This document shows, piece after piece, positions 33,105 to 41,841 of a stretch of DNA of 64,000 bases. Source of the stretch: Candidatus Palauibacter rhopaloidicola (GTDB lineage Bacteria > Gemmatimonadota > Gemmatimonadetes > Palauibacterales > Palauibacteraceae). Position 1 is the first letter of the stretch. The number at the start of each line of letters is the position of its first letter. The notes beneath the pieces were generated by a model. It worked only from the letters and a program-made list of their open reading frames with translations. It was not told the origin of the DNA and did not search any database. The stretch is from NCBI GenBank assembly GCA_026914155.1, contig JAPPGH010000031.1, positions 223,517 through 287,516 of the forward strand, given 5' to 3'. Position numbers and translations under genes: made by a program.

Positions 33105-33133
33105 ATGGTAGCAAATGCTATCATGCGGTACAA
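33105..33133 (-). promoter_or_regulatory. Candidate promoter and operator of the toxin-antitoxin operon
   Basis: Minus-strand TTGTAC (33128-33133), a 17-base spacer and TACCAT (33105-33110) form a weak promoter. It overlaps an inverted repeat at 33106-33123 with 7-base arms (TGGTAGC / GCTATCA, one mismatch) around AAAT. An operator inside the promoter is typical of antitoxin autorepression. Confidence 0.45.
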
Positions 33134-33167
33134 GCGCGATCCGCGAACCGATGGCCTCAAGTGGTAC

Positions 33168-34301
33168 CTATCGGCTTTTCCACTCCTGCAGCAGGTCGGC
33201 ATCGCGGTCGAGGTTGAGCTGGAGTTGCGCGCGGCGTTCCTCGGATTCGCCCAGGAACCAGTCGAGCGTCTCGCGCGCGGTGACCGCGAGAGGGCGGAAG
33301 CGCAGCCCGGCCTCGACGCCCCGCTGTGAGCGGACCTGTGCCAGCCCGCGCGTCGGGCCGCGATGCGAGTACCAGAGGGGGAAGCGCGCGGGCGGCTCGC
33401 GGTTCCGGAGGAAATCCTCCTCCACCCACGTGAACGACACGGCGGTCGCGACCGTCGCGCGGATCCCGTACAGGAACTCGTCCATGCGCGTCCTGCCGAG
33501 CGTCGGGCCCGCCACGTTGAAGATCCCGCCCGTGTCCTCCTCCAGCAGGTGCATGCAGAACTCGGCCAGGTCGCGCACGTCGATGAACTGGACCGGGTTG
33601 TCCATGTCGCCCGGCGCGATCACCTCGCCTCCGCGATGGATCCGGACGGGCCAGTACGTGAAGCGGTCGGTGGGATCCCCCGGGCCCGCGACGACGTGCA
33701 GACGGGTGACCGTGCCCCGGTCGCCGTAGATCTCCTGCACCGCCTCCTCGCACATCACCTTCAGCTCCCCGTAGTAGCGTCCCACGTCCTCGCTCTCGGG
33801 GTCCGTCACCTCGAGCAGCCGGGCGTCTTCCGGCAGTTCGTCCTGATCGAAGTCGTACACGGAGCCGGTGGAAGTGAACAGGTACCGGCCGACGGTGTCG
33901 CGCAGGAGGTTGACCGAGTCGCGCACGAGGCGGGGGACGTAGCCGCTGTTGTCGATGACGTAGTCCCATTCCTTCCCCCGCAGCGCGTCGAGCGCCCCGT
34001 CGCGGTCTCCGATGAGGGTCTCGACGCCGGGAAAGAGCCCGGGGTTAGAGCGTCCGCGGTTGAAGAGCGTGACCTCGTGTCCCCGCGCGAGGGCGTGGCG
34101 CACCATGTGCGGGCCGATGAAGCCGGTGCCGCCCAGGATGAGCAGCCGCCCGGCCCGGGCGGCGCGCTTGGCGGAGGCGCCCGCGGGACCCGGCGAGGGT
34201 CGCGCCTCAAGGGTGCTTGCCGCAGCCCCGGCGGCGGGGAGCGTCGCCGCCCCCGCCGCCACGAGCGAGGTCCCGGCGAACTCACGTCGCGTCATCGCCA
34301 T
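33168..34301 (-). CDS. Tat-exported NAD-dependent epimerase/dehydratase-like protein
   Basis: The 377-residue product begins with a twin-arginine signal (TRREFAGTSLVAAGAATLPAAG). An extended SDR domain follows with Rossmann motif LLILGGTGFIG (Gly57-Gly63), LFNRGRSNPGLFPGVE, DYVIDNSGYVP and QFIDVRDLAEF. The sequence GRYYGELK may carry the catalytic Y-x3-K-like pair. Relatives act on nucleotide sugars or are isoflavone-reductase-like. Export of an NAD-binding protein with its cofactor by Tat is unusual. AGGAGG lies 7 bases before ATG 34301. The gene ends upstream of the toxin-antitoxin promoter. Confidence 0.85.
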   Translation of the reverse strand: MAMTRREFAGTSLVAAGAATLPAAGAAASTLEARPSPGPAGASAKRAARAGRLLILGGTGFIGPHMVRHALARGHEVTLFNRGRSNPGLFPGVETLIGDRDGALDALRGKEWDYVIDNSGYVPRLVRDSVNLLRDTVGRYLFTSTGSVYDFDQDELPEDARLLEVTDPESEDVGRYYGELKVMCEEAVQEIYGDRGTVTRLHVVAGPGDPTDRFTYWPVRIHRGGEVIAPGDMDNPVQFIDVRDLAEFCMHLLEEDTGGIFNVAGPTLGRTRMDEFLYGIRATVATAVSFTWVEEDFLRNREPPARFPLWYSHRGPTRGLAQVRSQRGVEAGLRFRPLAVTARETLDWFLGESEERRAQLQLNLDRDADLLQEWKSR

Positions 34302-34333
34302 TGAACGTCCTCCTGTTTCCGGTAGTCGGGCTC

Positions 34334-35518
34334 TCAGGATCGCATCTCGCGCAGCGCCTCGCCAAGGAGGGCGATATCCGCCTCGAACGACTCCGGAGCG
34401 AGAGGGCCGAAGGAGAAGCGGAAGAAGCTCGCCAGCGGCGAGTCGTTCTCGAGGCGCTCCATGTCGCAATCGGTGCCCTTGAGGATCGCGGCCCCGCGCG
34501 TGAAGAGACGCTCGTTCAGCCGCTGGGCGGTCCAGCCGTTCGGGAGTCGGCACCAGTGGTAGAAGCCGCCGTCGCCCGAGAAGAGGTCGAGGCCGAGATC
34601 CTCGAAGGCGCGGCCGTAGCGCTCGCGCTGCATGGCGTAGAAGGCGGGGACAGCCGTGCGGACGTGGAGCATGCGCTCGGGGTCCAGGAGTTCGACCGCG
34701 TAGCACTGCGACGGGTGGGACACGCCGCCCATCCCGAACGAGGAGAAGTTCCCGAGCACTTCGATGTGCCGCTTCGCCGCCACGGCCCATCCGATGCGGA
34801 TGCCGGGCGCCTGCAGGCCCTTCGTCGCGGCGCCGACGACGAACAGATTGCCGCGCTCAATGTCGTCGACGTGCGCGAGGGCGCTCACGGGCTCGTCGTG
34901 GAGAAGCTCGTAGGCCTCGTCGACGAGGAGCCCGAGGCCGTCCTGCGCGCTGGCCGCCACGAGCGCCGCGAGTTCCTCCCCGGTTCGCGTCACGCCTGTC
35001 GGGTTGCACGGATTGCTCAGCAGCATCAGGGTGCGCCCCCGTCGCGGGGCCGTATAGGCCGAGACCGGGGGCCGGAACCCGTTGTCCACGCCGCTGTGGA
35101 TGAGGTGATAGGGGCGTCGCAGCCCCTCGAGGACGTCGTAGTACGGGGTGTATTCCGTGGACGCGAGACGGACCTCGATATCGGGTTCGAGGAAGAGGAG
35201 GAGCGCCATGATCGCAGGACGCCCGCCCGCGAACACCATCACGTTCTCCGCCGTGATCTCGACGCCGTACGACTGCCGGTAGTAGGCCGCGATCGCCTCC
35301 CTCAGCGCCGGGAGCCCCCATGCCTTGGGGTATTTTCGGTCGTCGGCGGTCACCGTCACGGTCGACGGAAGCGCCGGGCCGTCCGGCAGCGCGACTGTCC
35401 GCGGGAACCCCTGGCTCCACGGGTTCGTGCCGGGCTCGCCCATGTAGGTACCGAACGCTCCGAGAAAGGCGTAGAGGGTCTCGTAGATCCCCATCGGGGG
35501 CACGTATCGCAGGTACAA
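34334..35518 (-). CDS. PLP-dependent aminotransferase, class I/II
   Basis: Fold-type I aminotransferase of about 394 residues. Key motifs are the PLP-region SNPCNPTG (168-175), the pyridine-nitrogen Asp200 in LLVDEAYE, the Schiff-base Lys233 in GAATKGLQAPGIRIGW and the C-terminal Arg in FFRFSFG. The substrate is unknown; the Ala-Thr-Lys context differs from the common Ser-x-Ser-Lys. The start is TTG 35518, supported by AAGGAG 8 bases upstream; ATG 35494 has no Shine-Dalgarno. It lies 32 bases upstream of the Tat-epimerase gene and may share its transcript. Confidence 0.85.
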   Translation of the reverse strand: MYLRYVPPMGIYETLYAFLGAFGTYMGEPGTNPWSQGFPRTVALPDGPALPSTVTVTADDRKYPKAWGLPALREAIAAYYRQSYGVEITAENVMVFAGGRPAIMALLLFLEPDIEVRLASTEYTPYYDVLEGLRRPYHLIHSGVDNGFRPPVSAYTAPRRGRTLMLLSNPCNPTGVTRTGEELAALVAASAQDGLGLLVDEAYELLHDEPVSALAHVDDIERGNLFVVGAATKGLQAPGIRIGWAVAAKRHIEVLGNFSSFGMGGVSHPSQCYAVELLDPERMLHVRTAVPAFYAMQRERYGRAFEDLGLDLFSGDGGFYHWCRLPNGWTAQRLNERLFTRGAAILKGTDCDMERLENDSPLASFFRFSFGPLAPESFEADIALLGEALREMRS

Positions 35519-35526
35519 GCCGGTCG

Positions 35527-35532
35527 CTCCTT
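35527..35532 (-). promoter_or_regulatory. Shine-Dalgarno for a TTG start
   Basis: Minus-strand AAGGAG is 8 bases before TTG 35518 of the aminotransferase gene; no comparable site precedes the internal ATG. Confidence 0.6.
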
Positions 35533-35588
35533 CCGGTTAGGCAGGCCGTGGCAGGCCTCAGGGTTGGCCGGGCGCGGTCAGGGGATGG

Positions 35589-36029
35589 TCAGGGGACCGG
35601 TGATGCCTCCACGGTGAGCGTCATGAGCATCCCGCGGCTGTCGTGGCCGGCCACGTCGCACACGACGGTGTAGCTCCCGGGAGTGAGGTCGAGTTCGACG
35701 AGACGAACCTCTCCGGTGTTCACATCCGCCTCCGTCTCCCAGAGCACCTCCCCGCTCGCGGGGTCCACGAGCTTCAGGTTGTGCATCTCGAAGCCCTGGT
35801 TGCTGAGGCGGAGCACCGTGGGGCCCGCCGGCAACCGCGACGGCATGCCGATCGCGTACTCGAGCAGCGCCACGTCGACCGCGTCGGCCGCGTATACGGC
35901 CGAAAGGTCCGGCTCCGAGGCGGCGGTCGCTTCCAGCCCGGCGGCCGCACTGGCCGGGCTGGCCGCCGCGTTCGCCGCTCCCCTTTCTCCGCCGCAGCTC
36001 AACGAGAGCAGCGCGGCGGCGATGGGCAT
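35589..36029 (-). CDS. Cupredoxin-like lipoprotein
   Basis: The 146-residue product has a short signal with lipobox LSLSC (Cys12) and an Ala-rich linker. The single plastocyanin-like domain keeps a full type 1 copper ligand set: His83 in EMHN, then Cys124, His129 and Met134 in VVCDVAGHDSRGM. It is likely an outer-leaflet or periplasmic electron carrier or copper protein; the partner is unknown. I chose ATG 36029 because the longer frame enters secA and lacks a signal peptide. A perfect hairpin separates it from secA. Confidence 0.82.
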   Translation of the reverse strand: MPIAAALLSLSCGGERGAANAAASPASAAAGLEATAASEPDLSAVYAADAVDVALLEYAIGMPSRLPAGPTVLRLSNQGFEMHNLKLVDPASGEVLWETEADVNTGEVRLVELDLTPGSYTVVCDVAGHDSRGMLMTLTVEASPVP

Positions 36030-36057
36030 GCCGCGACGACACGCGGCCGGCGGCGCG

Positions 36058-36079
36058 ATCCGCCGCGCGGGCGGCGGAT
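36058..36079 (-). terminator. Perfect hairpin directly after the secA stop
   Basis: A 9-base perfect stem (ATCCGCCGC / GCGGCGGAT) with a 4-base loop begins one base after the secA stop codon. No T run follows, so it may be a weak terminator, an mRNA-stabilising end or a translation barrier before the cupredoxin gene. Confidence 0.4.
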
Positions 36080-39000
36080 TCAGCCGGGGCGGCCGCAGCA
36101 CTTCTTGTATTTCCGGCCGCTGCCGCAGGGACACGGCTCGTTCCGCCCCGGGGTCTTCGTGGCCGTCGCCGGAGCGCCCGTCCGGCGTGGCCGCTGGCCG
36201 GCACGAAGGGCCGCGCGGGCCGCCGTGTCATCGGGGGTCAGTTCCTGCACCGCGGCGGAGGCCGCGACGCCGGTGGCCGAGAACGCCGGCTCGGGCGCGC
36301 GAGGCTCGCCGGACGCGCCGTCCGGCACAGGCGCCGCTCCCCGGCCGGGGGGCATGCCGCCCGCGGGGCCGGTGCCCGGCTCCACGGGGCCGCTCATGCC
36401 CGTAATCTGCGGCGGCCTGGGCCGGCCCGGCGGCCGGACCTCGATGCGCGCGCGGAAGAAGCGATTCGCCACCGTCTTCCGGATGTCCGTGATCAGGCTC
36501 ACGAACATCTCGTACGCCTCCTTCTTGTACTCGACCAGCGGATCCTTCTGTCCCCACGATCGGAACTGGATCGAGGTGCGCAGGTGGTCGAGGTCGTAGA
36601 GGTGGTCCTTCCACTTCTCGTCCAGCACCGACAGCACGACGAAGCGCAGGACCTGCTCCCAGAGCTCGCCGAAACTCTCGAGCTTGGCGCGGAACTGCTC
36701 GTGGGCGCTCTCGATCACCGCTTCGTACAACTCGCCGGTCCCCGCCCAGTTGTCGGCGCTCGCGTCCTTCTCCGACTCGGGCGCTTCCCCGCGCTCCGCT
36801 CCGACCCGGGGCAGGAATTCGTTGTGCAGGAAGTACTCGATCAGGAAATGCTCCCGCAGCCCCGGGAGGTTCCACTGGTCGTGCGGGCTCTCCTCCGGCA
36901 CATAGGCGTCCATCTCCTCACGGAGCGCCTCCTCGACCATCTCCCACGTCTCGCCCTTGAGGTCTTCCCCGCCCTCGAGCGCGTAGAGGCGCAGGTCGTA
37001 GACGACCTCGCGCTGCTGGTTCATCACGTCGTCGTAGTCCAGCAGCCGCTTGCGGGCGTCGAAGTTCTGGGTCTCGACCCGCTTCTGCGCGCGCTCGACG
37101 GACTTCGTGATCCACGGGTGGCTGATGACCTCGCCCTCCTGCACGCCCAGGCGATCCATGATCTTCGCCACGCGCTCGTGCATGAAGAGCCGCATGAGGT
37201 CGTCTTCAAGCGAGAGGAAGAAGAGGCTCGCCCCGGGGTCCCCCTGGCGTCCGGACCGGCCGCGAAGCTGGCGGTCGATGCGGCGCGACTGGTGGCGCTC
37301 CGTCCCCAGGATCTGGAGTCCGCAGGGCGGCTCCTCCTCGCACCCCCGCTCCTTGATCTCGGCTCGCGACAGATCCGGTTCCTCGCCGGTGCGGCCGAAC
37401 GCCGGGGTTTCGGAGCGGATCCCGCACACGTCGCACTGCACGCAGGGGGAGGCGAGTTTGATGTCGGTGCCGCGCCCGGCCATGTTCGTCGCGATCGTGA
37501 TCGCGCCCGGCTGGCCCGCGTTGCGCACGATCTCCGCTTCCCGGGCGTGCTGCTTCGCGTTCAGCACCTCGTGGGCGAGACCCCGCCGCTTCAGCATGCG
37601 GGCGATGACCTCCGACACTTCCACGCTCGTCGTCCCGACGAGGATCGGCAGACCTTCGCCGTTGATGCGTTCGATCTCGTCGATCAGCGCGGCGTACTTT
37701 TCCTTCTTCGTCTGGAAGATCACGTCGTCGTGATCGAGTCGCCGCACCGGCCGGTTCGTCGGGATGACGACGACTTCGAGGCCGTAGATGGCGTGGAACT
37801 CGCCTTCCTCGGTCTCGGCGGTACCGGTCATCCCGGCCGCCTTGTCGTACATCCGGAAGTAGTTCTGGATCGTGATCGTGGCGAGCGTCTGCGTCTCGCC
37901 GCGCACCTTGACCTTCTCCTTCGCCTCGACCGCCTGGTGAAGCCCGTCCGACCAGCGCCGCCCGTGCATCTTTCGGCCGGTGTGTTCGTCGACGATCAGT
38001 ACATCGCCGTTCTCCACCACGTACTCCACGTCCTTCTCGTACAGGGAATACGCCTTCACGAGCTGGTGGATGACGTGGATCTTCTCGGATTTCTCCGCGT
38101 ATTCGCGTTCGAGCCGTTCGATCTCGCCGCGCTTCTCGTCGGTGGTCAGCGACTCATCGTCTTCGACGTGCTGGACGTCTTCCGAGATGTCCGGGACGAC
38201 GAACGTCTCCGGGTCGTCGGGCGAGAGCACGTCGAGGCCCTGCTCGGAGAGCTGGATGGTCTGCCCCTTCTCGTCCATCGAAAAGAGGAGCATCTCGTCG
38301 ATCTCCGGCAGCCGCTTCTCCCGCATGAGGTCGGCTTCGGTGCGCTGAATGAGCTGCTTCACGCCGGAGCGCGTCTTCAGCTTGAGCAGCCGCTTGTTCT
38401 TCGGCGCGCCGCGTTGCGCCGCGAGCAGCTTGAGGCCCGCGTCCCGGCGCTGTTCCGTGTCCTCGTCGGCCTCGGTCTCGTCGAGCAGCTTCGTGCCCTC
38501 GGCCACGAGGCGGTTGACGATCCGCGTCTGCCTGCGGGCGATCGCGGCCACCTGGGCGTTGTGCTTCTGATACACGTCGCGTTCGTCGCGACCGGCGGGT
38601 CCGGAGATGATGAGGGGGGTGCGGGCCTCGTCGATGAGCACCGAGTCGACCTCGTCGATGATCGCGTACGCATGTCCGCGCTGGACGCGATGCCGGAGTT
38701 CGATCACCATGTTGTCGCGCAGGTAGTCGAACCCGAATTCGTTGTTCGTCCCGTAGGTGATGTCGGCCTGGTAGGCGGCCCGCCGCTCGACGCTTCCGGG
38801 CTTGGTATCTTCGAGTACGCCCACCGTGAGGCCGAGGTAGTCGAAGACCGTGCCCATCCACTGGGCGTCGCGTCTGGCGAGATAGTCGTTGACGGTGACG
38901 AGGTGGACGCCGCGGCCAGGGAGGGCGTTGAGGTACAGCGGCATCGTGGCCACGAGCGTCTTCCCCTCGCCGGTGGCCATCTCGGCGATCTTCCCTTCGT

Positions 39001-39451
39001 GCAGGACGATCCCTCCGATGAGCTGCACATCGTAGGGGATCATGTCCCACGCCATCTCGTTCCCCGTAACCTGGATCTCCGCCCCGAGGAGTCGACGGCA
39101 CGCCTCCCGCACGGTCGCGAACGCCTCGGGCAGGATCTCATCCAGCACGCTCTGCAGCGCCTCGTTGAGATCGCCCTCCGTCGCCGCGATGCGTTCGGTG
39201 AGGTCTGCGCGGCGCGCCGGGTTCTCGGTGAAGCGACGCTTCTCCCGCAGCGCCTCGACCGCCTGCTCGAATTCGGCGGTCCGCTCTTCGATGATCGCCC
39301 GGAACTTCCCCGTCTGCGCCTTGAGGCCCTCTTCCGGGAAATCCGCGAGCCGCGATTCGTGTTCCTTGATCTGGGAGATGATCGGCCGCATGCGCTTCAT
39401 CTCGCGCGTGAAGCGCGTTCCGAAGACCTGCGTTACGACGTTCTTCAACAT
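36080..39451 (-). CDS. secA: Preprotein translocase ATPase SecA
   Basis: Motor of Sec export. The 1123-residue product is longer than E. coli SecA (901). It has Walker A MATGEGKT, DEAD-like IIDEVDSVLIDEA, MTGTAETE, TNMAGRGTDIKL and GTERHQSRRIDRQLRGRSGRQGD. The Zn-binding C-terminus is CPCGSGRKYKKCCG. Extra length comes from an insertion around residues 300-430 and from a cysteine-rich insertion between MAGRGTDIKL and GLQILGTE, with Cys670, Cys673, Cys676, Cys704 and Cys710. ATG 39451 lies 7 bases after the nadD stop. Confidence 0.96.
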   Translation of the reverse strand: MLKNVVTQVFGTRFTREMKRMRPIISQIKEHESRLADFPEEGLKAQTGKFRAIIEERTAEFEQAVEALREKRRFTENPARRADLTERIAATEGDLNEALQSVLDEILPEAFATVREACRRLLGAEIQVTGNEMAWDMIPYDVQLIGGIVLHEGKIAEMATGEGKTLVATMPLYLNALPGRGVHLVTVNDYLARRDAQWMGTVFDYLGLTVGVLEDTKPGSVERRAAYQADITYGTNNEFGFDYLRDNMVIELRHRVQRGHAYAIIDEVDSVLIDEARTPLIISGPAGRDERDVYQKHNAQVAAIARRQTRIVNRLVAEGTKLLDETEADEDTEQRRDAGLKLLAAQRGAPKNKRLLKLKTRSGVKQLIQRTEADLMREKRLPEIDEMLLFSMDEKGQTIQLSEQGLDVLSPDDPETFVVPDISEDVQHVEDDESLTTDEKRGEIERLEREYAEKSEKIHVIHQLVKAYSLYEKDVEYVVENGDVLIVDEHTGRKMHGRRWSDGLHQAVEAKEKVKVRGETQTLATITIQNYFRMYDKAAGMTGTAETEEGEFHAIYGLEVVVIPTNRPVRRLDHDDVIFQTKKEKYAALIDEIERINGEGLPILVGTTSVEVSEVIARMLKRRGLAHEVLNAKQHAREAEIVRNAGQPGAITIATNMAGRGTDIKLASPCVQCDVCGIRSETPAFGRTGEEPDLSRAEIKERGCEEEPPCGLQILGTERHQSRRIDRQLRGRSGRQGDPGASLFFLSLEDDLMRLFMHERVAKIMDRLGVQEGEVISHPWITKSVERAQKRVETQNFDARKRLLDYDDVMNQQREVVYDLRLYALEGGEDLKGETWEMVEEALREEMDAYVPEESPHDQWNLPGLREHFLIEYFLHNEFLPRVGAERGEAPESEKDASADNWAGTGELYEAVIESAHEQFRAKLESFGELWEQVLRFVVLSVLDEKWKDHLYDLDHLRTSIQFRSWGQKDPLVEYKKEAYEMFVSLITDIRKTVANRFFRARIEVRPPGRPRPPQITGMSGPVEPGTGPAGGMPPGRGAAPVPDGASGEPRAPEPAFSATGVAASAAVQELTPDDTAARAALRAGQRPRRTGAPATATKTPGRNEPCPCGSGRKYKKCCGRPG

Positions 39452-39458
39452 CCGGGGC

Positions 39459-40088
39459 TCACTGGGTTACATGGCGCGCGCGGCGTCCGGCCCAGGCGCG
39501 CTCGACATCGTGTCGGATCGTTTCCGGAACGAGGAGGTGGACCGAATGCCCCTCCTCGAGGCGCTGCCGGATCCGGCTCGCCGAGATATCCACTCGCGTG
39601 ACGCTGGCGACAACATACTCGATCGGCGTCGATTCCGGGGAGGGCGCGGGCTCTCGGCCGTCCCGCGGCATCACCGCGATGCGGGCCAGTTCCGGGAGCC
39701 GGCGCCAGCGTTCCCAGCGGTGGATCGCCGCGAACTGGTCCGCGCCCATCGCGAGGACGAGCCGGTCGGAGGGAAAGCGACCTGCGAGAGCCTCCAGCGT
39801 GTCCACCGTGTAGGAGGGGCCGGCCCGTTCGATCTCGATCGGGCTGACCTCGATGCCGGGTATGTCCGCGAAGGCCCGGCGCGTGAGGTCGAGGCGAACC
39901 TCAGCCGGAAGCGTGACCTCGCGGTGCGGCGGATCGCGCGCCGGAATCACGAGCAGCCGATCCAGGTGCAACGCTTCGATGAGTTCGCCCGCCACGGAGA
40001 CGTGGCCCACGTGCGGAGGGTCGAAGCTCCCCCCGAGGATCCCCGTCCGGCGGCCGCCCGCCGGGACTTCAGCGGCGGGATCCGACAT
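39459..40088 (-). CDS. nadD: Nicotinate-nucleotide adenylyltransferase
   Basis: Converts nicotinate mononucleotide and ATP to deamido-NAD. The 209-residue product has the nucleotidyltransferase motif GGSFDPPHVGH (19-29), VDTLEAL, VLAMGADQFAAIHRWERW and the second signature ISASRIRQRL. ATG 40088 overlaps the bamD end by 20 bases; GGAGGAGG is about 12 bases upstream. Placement next to bamD suggests shared expression rather than shared function. Confidence 0.94.
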   Translation of the reverse strand: MSDPAAEVPAGGRRTGILGGSFDPPHVGHVSVAGELIEALHLDRLLVIPARDPPHREVTLPAEVRLDLTRRAFADIPGIEVSPIEIERAGPSYTVDTLEALAGRFPSDRLVLAMGADQFAAIHRWERWRRLPELARIAVMPRDGREPAPSPESTPIEYVVASVTRVDISASRIRQRLEEGHSVHLLVPETIRHDVERAWAGRRARHVTQ

Positions 40089-40890
40089 CCTCAGCCGAAT
40101 CCTCCTCCGCCGCCGAGCCTTCCGCCGCCGGGTCTTCCTCCGCCAGGAGCAACCGGACTTCCTCGGAGTCGGGAAACTCCGACAGCAGCCGCTCCCGGAC
40201 GACGCCGGCCTCGGTTTCGTATCCCACGACATTGTAGCTGCGATACAACCGCAACAGCAGATCCGGCAGGAATCCCTCGGTCGGCTCTTCGGCCAGCGAT
40301 TTCTCGAAATAGACGATCGCGGACTCCGGCAGTCTCATGCGATCCTGGTAGTACTTCCCGATTTCGTAGCTCTGCTCGGCCAGCTTCGCCCGCGCCTCCT
40401 CCATCAGGCTCTCCGCCTGCTCGCGGTGGGGGGTCGTCGGGAAGAACTGCAGCAACCGCTGGCATTCATCGAGCGCGCGCCGGGTGAACTCCTGGGAGAG
40501 AGTGACCCGGGGCGAGGCCGCGAGGTAGGCGCGGCACAGCCCCAGTTGCGCGTCGTCCGCGAGGGGACTGTTGGGCCGGTTCGTCGCCATGCGCCGGAAC
40601 TCCTCCACGGCGTCGAGTTCGTTGCCCGCCCGGAGCTGGCCTTCGGCCGCGAGATACTGCGCGCTGTCGACGAGCGGATTGAGGGGATCCCGGACCATGA
40701 AGGCGAGGAAGCCCTCGGCCGCCCGGCGGTATTCCTCGGCGTCGAACCGATCCTGCGCCCACTGGAAGAGATCCGGCGGCTCGAGGTCGCCCGGCGGCCC
40801 GGAACTTGAACAGCCCGCGAGCATGACGACCGCGGCGGCGAGCACCCCGCGGAGCACTTTGCCGGGCGCCGTCCCGGCCGGGAGCCTCAT
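40069..40890 (-). CDS. bamD: Outer-membrane assembly lipoprotein BamD
   Basis: Essential TPR lipoprotein of the BAM complex that inserts beta-barrel proteins. The 273-residue product has lipobox LAGC (Cys27), FQWAQDRFDAEEYRRAAEGF, LVDSAQYLAAEGQLRAGNELDAV in 20-residue-scale TPR helices and the family pattern FFPTTPHREQAESLM. It ends in an acidic, Glu/Ala-rich tail. ATG 40890 overlaps the upstream TPR gene stop (ATGA). It confirms a diderm envelope. Confidence 0.9.
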   Translation of the reverse strand: MRLPAGTAPGKVLRGVLAAAVVMLAGCSSSGPPGDLEPPDLFQWAQDRFDAEEYRRAAEGFLAFMVRDPLNPLVDSAQYLAAEGQLRAGNELDAVEEFRRMATNRPNSPLADDAQLGLCRAYLAASPRVTLSQEFTRRALDECQRLLQFFPTTPHREQAESLMEEARAKLAEQSYEIGKYYQDRMRLPESAIVYFEKSLAEEPTEGFLPDLLLRLYRSYNVVGYETEAGVVRERLLSEFPDSEEVRLLLAEEDPAAEGSAAEEDSAEDVGSRR

Positions 40891-41840
40891 TCGAAGCCGA
40901 AGCGGATCTGTCGGATCCGCTCCTCCGCACGCCGGACCAGCGCGTGTGTGCGTGTCGGGTTCAGTTCCAGTACGCGGGCGTAGCTGACGAGGGCTTCATC
41001 CGTCTCGCCGAGTGCGAGGTGAAGTTCGCCGATGAGGAAGTGCGCCTCGACCATGTGCGTCCGCGGCTCGCCGAGTTCGACCATTTCGGCCAGCTTCTCG
41101 AGGGCGGCGGCCGGACGGCCCTCGGCCCGGTCTTCCTCGGCGGACACATAGAGACAGTTCCCGTAGCGGTACCGGGCGTCCTCCGGATTCGAGCGGCTTT
41201 CCTCCATCGCCTCGAGAAAATCCCGATAGAAGGGCAGCGCCAGGGTGCACGCGCCGAGCTGTTCATATGCGAGACCGACGTCGTACAGCACCGCCGGCTC
41301 CGGATCCCCTTCCGCGGCGAGGAGCGCGAGGCGCAGCGAGAGGGCGCGCGCGTAGTCACCCTCCGCCGCATGATAGGCGGCCAGCGAGCGCTGGAGGTCG
41401 GCGGGCAGATAGCCCAATCCCCACTCGACGAGGGGCTGGAGCGCGCGGGACATGTTCTCTGCCGCGCCCCGCTCCCGCGCGGACCACGCGAGTCCCGCGA
41501 GGGAGGCCGCCGCCTGGTGCCGCAGCCGGGGGTCGCGCTCCGCAAGCGCCTCGTAGACGGTGAGCGCCTCGTCGACATCGCCGCGCACGGCGTACGCCTG
41601 CCCGAGCCGAAGGAGGAGGTCGTCCGTGTCCCCGCTTACGCGCCGGGCGAGGAGGTACTCCGCGATCGCCTTGTCCGCATCCCCGACGGCCAGGTACCGG
41701 TCCCCGCGCACGACGGACCGGTCCACCGGATCCTCGCACCCCGCCAGCGCAAGCGCCGCGAAGATCCCGGCGATCCCCTGCACGATCCACTGTCGGACGG
41801 TCATCATCGGCGCCCCTGCCGGCTTTCGCCCCCCTGACAT
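40887..41840 (-). CDS. TPR-repeat lipoprotein
   Basis: The 317-residue product has a lipoprotein signal (LALAGC, Cys35) and multiple tetratricopeptide repeats, for example YLAVGDADKAIAEYLLARR, AYAVRGDVDEALTVYEALAE and LHLALGETDEALVSYARVLE. It probably scaffolds protein interactions at the outer membrane, perhaps with the neighbouring BamD; no specific partner is identifiable. ATG 41840 is supported by GGGGAG 7 bases upstream and lies one base after the glycosyltransferase stop; ATGs at 41807 and 41804 are alternatives. Confidence 0.85.
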   Translation of the reverse strand: MSGGRKPAGAPMMTVRQWIVQGIAGIFAALALAGCEDPVDRSVVRGDRYLAVGDADKAIAEYLLARRVSGDTDDLLLRLGQAYAVRGDVDEALTVYEALAERDPRLRHQAAASLAGLAWSARERGAAENMSRALQPLVEWGLGYLPADLQRSLAAYHAAEGDYARALSLRLALLAAEGDPEPAVLYDVGLAYEQLGACTLALPFYRDFLEAMEESRSNPEDARYRYGNCLYVSAEEDRAEGRPAAALEKLAEMVELGEPRTHMVEAHFLIGELHLALGETDEALVSYARVLELNPTRTHALVRRAEERIRQIRFGFE

Positions 41841-41841
41841 C

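Noticed and set aside
36584..39601. A 1005-codon plus-strand open frame opposite secA
   Set aside because: Shadow of secA; no domain or ribosome-binding site supports it.
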